From the NCBI GenBank assembly GCA_002256145.1, contig NKIP01000001.1, positions 256,090-320,089 on the forward strand: a DNA stretch of 64,000 nt, read 5' to 3'. The position numbers and the translations under genes were made by a program. The notes under the pieces are model-generated. The model was not told where the DNA came from. It searched no databases and saw nothing but the letters and a program-made list of their open reading frames with translations. Numbering within the stretch: the first letter of the stretch is position 1; every line of letters begins with the position of its first letter. This DNA comes from Comamonadaceae bacterium PBBC1. GTDB taxonomy: Bacteria > Pseudomonadota > Gammaproteobacteria > Burkholderiales > Burkholderiaceae_C. This document shows, one piece after another, positions 58,581-64,000 of this stretch.

Positions 58581-59381
58581 TCAATACGTCCCTGCGTAAG
58601 ACCCGCCATCGGCCAACACGTTTTGGCCCGTCATGTAGGCCGCATGCTGGCTGCACAAGAAGGCGCAGATCGCACCAAACTCTTGCGGGTTGCCGTAGCG
58701 CCCGGCCGGGATTTGGGCTTGCTGGATCACGCGCAGCTCTTCCACCGTTTTGCCGACTTTTTGCGCCATGGCGGGCAAGGTGGAGCGGATGCGGTCGGTG
58801 TCAAATTTGCCGGGCAGCAGGTTGTTGATGGTCACGCCTTTGGCCGCAATGGCGCTGCGCGATGCACCGGCCACAAAGCCCGTCAGGCCGCTGCGTGCAC
58901 CGTTGGACAGGCCCAGCACGTCGATGGGCGCTTTGACGGCGCTGCTGGTGATGTTGACGATGCGGCCAAAGCCGCGTGCGGCCATGCGGTCCACGGTGGA
59001 TTTGATGAGTTCGATGGGGGTGAGCATGTTGCCGTCGATGGCCTTGATCCAGGCTTCGCGGTTCCAGTCACGAAAATCTCCGGGCGGTGGGCCGCCTGCG
59101 TTGGTGACCACGATGTCGTAGTCCTTGCCGGGGCCGCCCGCCACGTTCCAGATGGCTTCGCGACCGGCCTCGGTGGTGATGTCCACCGCCACGCCGATCA
59201 GTTGCACTTGGCCGCCGGTCTCGGCACGCAAGTCTTCAACAGCTTTGTTCAGCACCTCGGCACCGCGTGCCACCATGACCACGTTCACGCCTTCCAGGGC
59301 CAAGGCCCGTGCGCAACCCCAGCCCAAGCCTTTGCTTGCGCCACCCACCAAAGCCCATTTGCCTGCAATGCCCAAATCCAT
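58581..59381 (-). CDS. SDR-family protein lacking the catalytic Tyr and Lys
   Basis: 266-residue short-chain dehydrogenase fold with cofactor loop GGASKGLG (13-20), TNAGG (93-97) and Ser146 in ITSSAVK. At the expected Tyr and Lys positions (+13 and +17 from Ser146) it has Ser159 and Arg163 in GLSNGARSG. This variant (LGLSN.xR) defines a known but poorly characterised SDR subgroup often labelled 3-oxoacyl-ACP reductase. The fold still binds NAD(P), but chemistry must differ. GGAGATCAAC precedes the ATG. It lies 45 bases after the EamA gene in a TctC-GGT-EamA-SDR string. Confidence 0.87.
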   Translation of the reverse strand: MDLGIAGKWALVGGASKGLGWGCARALALEGVNVVMVARGAEVLNKAVEDLRAETGGQVQLIGVAVDITTEAGREAIWNVAGGPGKDYDIVVTNAGGPPPGDFRDWNREAWIKAIDGNMLTPIELIKSTVDRMAARGFGRIVNITSSAVKAPIDVLGLSNGARSGLTGFVAGASRSAIAAKGVTINNLLPGKFDTDRIRSTLPAMAQKVGKTVEELRVIQQAQIPAGRYGNPQEFGAICAFLCSQHAAYMTGQNVLADGGSYAGTY

Positions 59382-59426
59382 GTTGATCTCCAGAAGTTGA
59401 TGATGTTGTGCGGTCTGTTGACCGGC

Positions 59427-60332
59427 TTAAACGGTGCGGCCTGCTGGCCGCGTGACCCAAAATACGCCCCCTAAAACCAGGGCCGTGCCCGCAATGATCC
59501 AGGCATTGAAGGGTTCGCCCAAAATCCACACCCCCATGATCAGGGTGGACATGGGGCCAATCATGCCAATCTGGGAGGTCAAGGCTGGCCCAATGCGCTC
59601 AATGGCCATCATGACGATCAAGACCGGCAAGGCCGTGCAGGCCACGGCATTGAGCAAGGACAACCAAAGCACGGGCTCGGGGGTGTCAGCCCAGACCAAG
59701 GGTTTGAGCAAGGCGTATTGCAACAGGCAAAACACGCAAGCGACCGACGTGGCCCAACCGGCCAGACGCAAAGAACCCAAGCGTTTAACCAACTCGCCGC
59801 TATAAGTGAGGTAAATCGCGTAGCTGACGGCGCTCAAAAACACCAACACCGCCCCCAAGGCGGCATCGGGGCCTTGCAAGCTGAGCTCGTGCCCGAACAC
59901 CAACAACACCCCTGAATAACTGATGGCCATGGCCACGCCTTGGCGGGGTGTGATGCGTTTTTTGAACAAAAACCAACCCAACACCAAGACCAGTGTGGGG
60001 TTGAGGTAAAGGATCAGTCTTTCCAGCGAGGCACTGATGTAAGCCAAGCCCAAAAAGTCCAGAAAACTCGACAGGTAGTAGCCGCAAAAGCCCAGCCCCA
60101 CCACACCCAGCCAGTCGGCACGCGTCAACGGTGCCTTGCCCCGCCCGGCCCACCACGCCATTAACAAAAACATGGGCAGCGCAAACAACATGCGCAGCAT
60201 AAGCAAGCTGACGGCATCGACACCGTGGCGATAGGCCAGTTTGACGATGATGGCCTTGCCGCTGAAAGCGATGGAGCCTGCCGCAGCCAGCAGCAAGCCC
60301 GAGGTGAGCGAAGGGGCGGGCAAGCCCGACAT
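59427..60332 (-). CDS. EamA-family (DMT) transporter
   Basis: 301-residue ten-helix EamA protein (AAAGSIAFSGKAIIVKLAYRHGVDAVSLLMLRM at the start; second repeat from GAVLVFLSAVSYAIYLTYSGEL). The ATG shares one base with the GGT stop (TGATG), so it is translationally coupled to the gamma-glutamyltransferase gene. It might export or import the product of that enzyme (inference). Confidence 0.88.
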   Translation of the reverse strand: MSGLPAPSLTSGLLLAAAGSIAFSGKAIIVKLAYRHGVDAVSLLMLRMLFALPMFLLMAWWAGRGKAPLTRADWLGVVGLGFCGYYLSSFLDFLGLAYISASLERLILYLNPTLVLVLGWFLFKKRITPRQGVAMAISYSGVLLVFGHELSLQGPDAALGAVLVFLSAVSYAIYLTYSGELVKRLGSLRLAGWATSVACVFCLLQYALLKPLVWADTPEPVLWLSLLNAVACTALPVLIVMMAIERIGPALTSQIGMIGPMSTLIMGVWILGEPFNAWIIAGTALVLGGVFWVTRPAGRTV

Positions 60333-61954
60333 CAAAAGCCCACGGCCTGGCCGTCGCGGCGCGGGTCGCTGGCGGCTTGGTAGCCCTCCACTGCGGGGTC
60401 ACCCATGCGCCAGATGAACTGGCCTGCGCCGAAATCTTGATACGAGTCGCTGATGACGTCCAACTGGTGGCCGCGTGCGATCAGCTCTTGCACCGTCTGG
60501 CCATTCATGGCCGCTTCGACGTTGATGTTCAAGCCCGAGTTGTAGCGCCAGCGCGGTGCGTCACACGCTGCTTGCGGGTTTTGGCCGTAGTCGAGCATGC
60601 GCACCAGGGTTTGCATGTGGCCTTGCGGCTGCATATTGCCGCCCATCACGCCGTAGCTCATGACGGGCTGGCCGTCTTTGGTGACAAAGGCCGGGATGAT
60701 GGTCTGGAAGGGGCGCTTGCCTGGCAACACCAGGTTGGCGGGGTTTTGGCCTTGCAGGTCGGTGCTGAAGCCGTGGCCCCGGTTTTGCAAGCTGATGCCG
60801 TATGTCGGCTCCACCACACCGGAACCAAAGCCCATGTAGTTGCTCTGGATGAAGCTGATCATCATGCCGTTTTCATCGGCGGCCGTGAGGTAAATGGTGC
60901 CGCCCTTGACCGGGTTGCCCGCCTTGAAGTTTTGCGCCTTGTTCATGTCGATCAGCTTGGCGCGGCTGGCCAGATAAGCCGGGTCCAGCATTTGCTCGGG
61001 TGGCAACTCCATGAAACGCGGGTCGGCCACGTAGCGGTAGGTATCGGCAAAGGCGAGCTTCATGGCCTCGATCTGCAGGTGCTGCGAATCAGCACTGTCC
61101 ACCTTGTGGCTGGCCATGTCGAAGTTGGACAGGATGCCCAAAGCAATGAGCGCCGCGATGCCTTGCCCGTTGGGCGGGATCTCGTGCAGGGTGTAGCCCC
61201 GGTAGTCTTGCGCCATGGGCTTGACCCACTCGGGCTTGAAGTCGGCCAGGTCTTTGGCGGTGATGCTGCCGCCGTTTTCTTTGGCGAACTTCTCAATGGC
61301 TTCGGCGATCTCACCGCCATACAGCGCTTGGCCTTTGGTGGCCGCAATGGCCCGGAGGCCCCGCGCCGCGTTCTTGAACTGGAACAACTCACCCACTTGC
61401 GGCGCACGGCCCCAGGGCAAAAAGCTTTGCGCAAAGCCGGGCTGCGATTGCAATTCGGGCGTAGCGGCGGCCCACTTTTGCTGCACCACCACGGGGATCA
61501 AATAACCGCGCTCGGCCACTTCAATGGCGGGCTCCATCAGGTCGGCAAAAGGCAGCTTGCCAAAGCGGTCACTCAAAGCGACCCATCCGGCCACGGCACC
61601 CGGCACGGTGACCGAGTCAAAACCGCGCTTGGGCGGTGTTTTGGTCTCGGCACCGTACTTGCGGTGAAAGTATTCGGGCGTCCAGGTGGCGGGCGCGGGG
61701 CCTGAGGAGTTGAGGCCATGCAGCTCTTTGCCGTCCCACAAAATGGCGAAAGCGTCAGAACCCAGGCCGCAGCTCACCGGCTCGGTCAGGGTGATCACGG
61801 CTGCGGCTGCAATGGCTGCGTCGACCGCGTTGCCGCCCTTGAGCATCATGCGCAAGCCGGCCTGTGCGGCCAAGGGGTGAGAGGTGGAGACCACATTGCG
61901 CGCAAACAGCGGCAAGCGGGTGCTGGTGTAGGGGAATTGGTAATCGAAGTTCAT
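60332..61954 (-). CDS. Gamma-glutamyltransferase family protein (GGT)
   Basis: 540-residue Ntn-hydrolase proenzyme. The predicted autocleavage nucleophile is Thr353 in KGGTIYLTAADENG, giving subunits of about 352 and 188 residues. GGNAVDAAIAAA, GLGSDAF, FDSVTVPGAVAGW and SYGVMGGNMQPQGH are family signatures. No signal peptide is visible from the ATG at 61954, so it is probably cytosolic, like YwrD-type GGTs and glutathione hydrolases of the second group. It begins 1 base after the TctC stop, so is coupled, and ends overlapping EamA. Confidence 0.9.
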   Translation of the reverse strand: MNFDYQFPYTSTRLPLFARNVVSTSHPLAAQAGLRMMLKGGNAVDAAIAAAAVITLTEPVSCGLGSDAFAILWDGKELHGLNSSGPAPATWTPEYFHRKYGAETKTPPKRGFDSVTVPGAVAGWVALSDRFGKLPFADLMEPAIEVAERGYLIPVVVQQKWAAATPELQSQPGFAQSFLPWGRAPQVGELFQFKNAARGLRAIAATKGQALYGGEIAEAIEKFAKENGGSITAKDLADFKPEWVKPMAQDYRGYTLHEIPPNGQGIAALIALGILSNFDMASHKVDSADSQHLQIEAMKLAFADTYRYVADPRFMELPPEQMLDPAYLASRAKLIDMNKAQNFKAGNPVKGGTIYLTAADENGMMISFIQSNYMGFGSGVVEPTYGISLQNRGHGFSTDLQGQNPANLVLPGKRPFQTIIPAFVTKDGQPVMSYGVMGGNMQPQGHMQTLVRMLDYGQNPQAACDAPRWRYNSGLNINVEAAMNGQTVQELIARGHQLDVISDSYQDFGAGQFIWRMGDPAVEGYQAASDPRRDGQAVGF

Positions 61955-61955
61955 G

Positions 61956-62930
61956 TCAATCCAAGGTGATCTTGCGGTCAGTGATGATCTTTTTCCACTT
62001 GGCCGATTCGCTGGCCAGCATGGTGGTGAACTGGGCAGGTGTGCCGCCCACGGGCTCAATGCCAAAGCGCAAGAGTTTGTCCATCACTTCAGGGTCTTTG
62101 AGCACCTGGTTGGCCGCCGTGTTGATGCGGGTAACGACCTCGGCGGGCAGGTATTTAGGGCCAAAGAAACCAAACCAGGTGTTGGATTCGTAGCCGGGCA
62201 AAACATCGGCAATGGCGGGGATGCCCGGTGCGAGCGCGGTGGGCTTGAGGGTTGTGACGCCCAAAGCACGCAAACGGCCATCGCGCACATGGGGCATGCC
62301 CGTGGGCAGGCTGTCAAACAGCACGTCCACTTTGCCCGAAATCAGGTCGGGAATGGCCAGTGCCGTGCCCTTGTAGGGGATGTGCACCACAAACACATCG
62401 GCCTGCGCCTTGAACAGCTCGGCCGACAACTGCACGATGGTGCCGTTGCCGCTTGATGCGTAGTTCAGGCGGCCGGGGTTTTTCTTGGCGTACTCGACCC
62501 ATTCCTTGACGGTTTTGGCAGGCGAGTTGTTGGGCACCAGCATGATGCTGGGCGCATTGCCCAAATGGACAATGGGCGTGAAGTCGCGCACCGCGTCGTA
62601 AGGCATGCGTGGATTCAGGTTGGGGCCAATCGAGTGTGTGCTGGAGGTCGACAGCAGCAAGGTGTAGCCATCGGGGTTGGCCTTGGCCGCCAAGTCAGAG
62701 CCCAAAGTGCCGCCAGCGCCGGGGCGGTTTTCAACCACCAAAGATTGACCCAATTTTTCGCTGATTTTTTGCGACAAGGTGCGGGCAAACAAATCGGTCG
62801 CGCCACCTGCCGGAAAGGGCACCAACAAACGAATGGGCTTGGTCGGGTAAGTTTGAGCTTGGGGCACGCCCCAGACCATCCATGTCAGCGCCGCAAGACA
62901 CAGACCTTTGAACAAATTTCTTTTTCCCAC
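61956..62930 (-). CDS. TctC/Bug-family periplasmic binding protein
   Basis: 324 residues starting at a GTG (62930) supported by AAGGG before it and by the signal peptide GKRNLFKGLCLAALTWMVWGVPQAQ directly after it. The mature protein starts TYPTKPIRLLVPFPAGGATDLFAR, and ENRPGAGGTLGSDLAAKANPDGYT follows, the Bug-family signature. It should bind a carboxylate in the periplasm for the TctA protein encoded 172 bases upstream. It is coupled to GGT downstream, hinting that a gamma-glutamyl or related compound is imported and hydrolysed (inference). Confidence 0.9.
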   Translation of the reverse strand: MGKRNLFKGLCLAALTWMVWGVPQAQTYPTKPIRLLVPFPAGGATDLFARTLSQKISEKLGQSLVVENRPGAGGTLGSDLAAKANPDGYTLLLSTSSTHSIGPNLNPRMPYDAVRDFTPIVHLGNAPSIMLVPNNSPAKTVKEWVEYAKKNPGRLNYASSGNGTIVQLSAELFKAQADVFVVHIPYKGTALAIPDLISGKVDVLFDSLPTGMPHVRDGRLRALGVTTLKPTALAPGIPAIADVLPGYESNTWFGFFGPKYLPAEVVTRINTAANQVLKDPEVMDKLLRFGIEPVGGTPAQFTTMLASESAKWKKIITDRKITLD

Positions 62931-63061
62931 AGCAACCCTTCTGTTGAAACACACGCTGTCACAGTCAGCAAATCTGGATTTTCTCAGACACTTGGCACAG
63001 TTGCCGAACCCCCGCGACAAGACCACAGTGTTCAGGTCAAACGCGCCGCCACCAACGACAA

Positions 63062-63079
63062 CGGCCTCCGAGGAGGCCG
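63062..63079. repeat. 18-bp perfect palindrome between tctA and tctC
   Basis: CGGCCTCCGAGGAGGCCG, perfectly self-complementary, 23 bases past the tctA stop in the 172-base gap. It has no T run, so it is either a weak processing hairpin or an operator for the tctC promoter. Confidence 0.5.
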
Positions 63080-63102
63080 CTGAATACAAAGATCAAACCG
63101 AA

Positions 63103-64000
63103 TTAATCTTCGACGAAAGCTTCTTCGCGTTTCGATTTAATGGAAGGCAAGGTCACGATGATCAGCAGCAACAAAGCGACTGCCAACAGACTGGCCGACA
63201 AAGGCCGTGTGACAAACACGCTCCAGTCACCGCGCGACAGCAGCATGGCACGGCGCAGGTTTTCTTCCATCATCGGTCCGAGGATGAAACCCAACAGCAA
63301 AGGTGCTGGCTCCATACCGAGTTTGATGAAACCATAACCCACCACACCAAACAGGGCGACCAACCAGATGTCAAAGGTGTTGTTGTTGGTGGAGTACACA
63401 CCAATCGCGCAGAACAACACGATGGCCGGGAACAACCAGCGGTATGGCACCGACAGCAACTTGATCCAGATGCCAATCAAAGGCAAGTTCAAAATCACCA
63501 ACATGGCGTTACCAATCCACATCGAGGCGATCAGACCCCAGAACAACTCGGGGTTGCTGGTCATGACCTGTGGGCCAGGCTGGATGTTGTGAATCGTCAT
63601 CGCACCCACCATCAAAGCCATCACGGCGTTGGGTGGAATGCCCAGTGTCAGCAAAGGAATGAACGAGGTTTGCGAAGCTGAGTTGTTGGCCGACTCAGGC
63701 GAAGCCACACCACGGATGTTGCCTTGACCAAAAGGCACTTCGCCTGGTTTGAGTTTGGTTTTCTTTTCGATGGTGTAGGCTGCAAAAGCGGCCAGCAAAG
63801 CACCGCCACCAGGCAAGATGCCCAAGGCAGAACCCAAAAATGTACCGCGCAAAACCGCAGGAATCATGTTCTTGAAATCTTCGGCAGTGGGCATCAAGCC
63901 CGTTACCTTGGCCGTGAACACTTCGCGGTCTGCTTCTTTTTGTGACAGATTGGAGATGATCTCGCCATAACCAAACACACCCATGGCAATGGTGATGAAA
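63103..64000 (-). CDS. tctA: Tripartite tricarboxylate transporter permease TctA (5' end beyond window)
   Basis: The C-terminal 298 or so residues of the large membrane subunit; the frame stays open to base 64000. Visible are SALGILPGGGALLAAFAAY, the family signature region GVASPESANNSASQTSFIPLLTLGIP and several long hydrophobic segments. It drives carboxylate uptake with a TctC-type binding protein and a TctB small subunit; TctB should lie right of the window. A TctC gene follows downstream. Confidence 0.93.
   Translation of the reverse strand, partial: FITIAMGVFGYGEIISNLSQKEADREVFTAKVTGLMPTAEDFKNMIPAVLRGTFLGSALGILPGGGALLAAFAAYTIEKKTKLKPGEVPFGQGNIRGVASPESANNSASQTSFIPLLTLGIPPNAVMALMVGAMTIHNIQPGPQVMTSNPELFWGLIASMWIGNAMLVILNLPLIGIWIKLLSVPYRWLFPAIVLFCAIGVYSTNNNTFDIWLVALFGVVGYGFIKLGMEPAPLLLGFILGPMMEENLRRAMLLSRGDWSVFVTRPLSASLLAVALLLLIIVTLPSIKSKREEAFVED

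Noticed and set aside
60377..61705. 442-codon plus-strand frame opposite GGT
   Set aside because: Antisense mirror of the GGT gene, whose catalytic and family motifs are all present.

Overview
The window reads as chromosomal DNA of a betaproteobacterium of the order Burkholderiales, most like a freshwater Comamonadaceae (for example the Limnohabitans/Rhodoferax group). This placement is inferred from gene order (nadK-recN; TPR-lolB-ispE-tRNA-Gln-prs-rplY-pth; trxB/ftsK-lolA-rarA; ribF-ileS-lspA), from protein resemblance and from the abundance of Bug-type (TctC) binding proteins. It was not computed. No plasmid, prophage, complete insertion sequence or CRISPR array is visible.

Layout. 1-10.5 kb: housekeeping block with the nadK 3' end, recN, rapZ, the base-excision pair mutY/mutM, a TPR lipoprotein-sorting pair (TPR-lolB), ispE, tRNA-Gln(UUG), prs, rplY, pth and a YfhL ferredoxin. 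10.9-16 kb: a PHP phosphoesterase, an EamA transporter and a YciO protein, then the stress-type set DUF3501 / Fe-S oxidoreductase / rubrerythrin. 16.3-22.2 kb: valS (with an in-frame palindromic insertion), galU, a TusA-like protein, a Nudix hydrolase, cysM and tRNA-Leu(CAA). 22.4-26.9 kb: an all-minus accessory catabolic cluster with a RuBisCO-like protein, a DUF1537 four-carbon-acid sugar kinase, an SDR dehydrogenase and an alpha/beta hydrolase. 27.1-34.2 kb: hslR, an epimerase-like SDR, a 2Fe-2S/FAD reductase, an orphan TctC protein and the branched-chain amino acid ABC operon livHMGF without a binding protein. 34.3-44.2 kb: rarA-lolA-ftsK, trxB, rpmB-rpmG, an acyl desaturase, rsmB, DUF1653 and purN. 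44.4-54.4 kb: an acyl-CoA dehydrogenase pair, a LigE-type exported DNA ligase, an HNH nuclease, ribF-ileS-lspA and a class V aminotransferase. 54.4-64 kb: a quinone oxidoreductase, EamA, an AbiEi/AbiEii toxin-antitoxin pair, and a minus-strand set TctA / TctC-GGT-EamA-SDR running off the right edge.

The strongest candidate for an unusual system is the cluster at 22.4-26.9 kb. The RuBisCO-like protein keeps nearly every RuBisCO catalytic residue (carbamylation lysine, both acidic metal ligands, loop-6 lysine). It is translationally coupled (ATGA) to a DUF1537 kinase, followed by a dehydrogenase, with no small subunit or phosphoribulokinase nearby. This fits kinase-then-RuBisCO-like decarboxylation of a branched or oxo sugar acid, as known for D-apionate breakdown, but the SDR/hydrolase partners differ from what I recall of those pathways. 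The second striking item is an 84-bp element with perfect 18-bp inverted arms inserted in frame in the catalytic part of valS. Others are the AbiE locus with a palindromic presumptive operator, a REP-like pair before ileS, and an SDR that has lost its catalytic Tyr and Lys.
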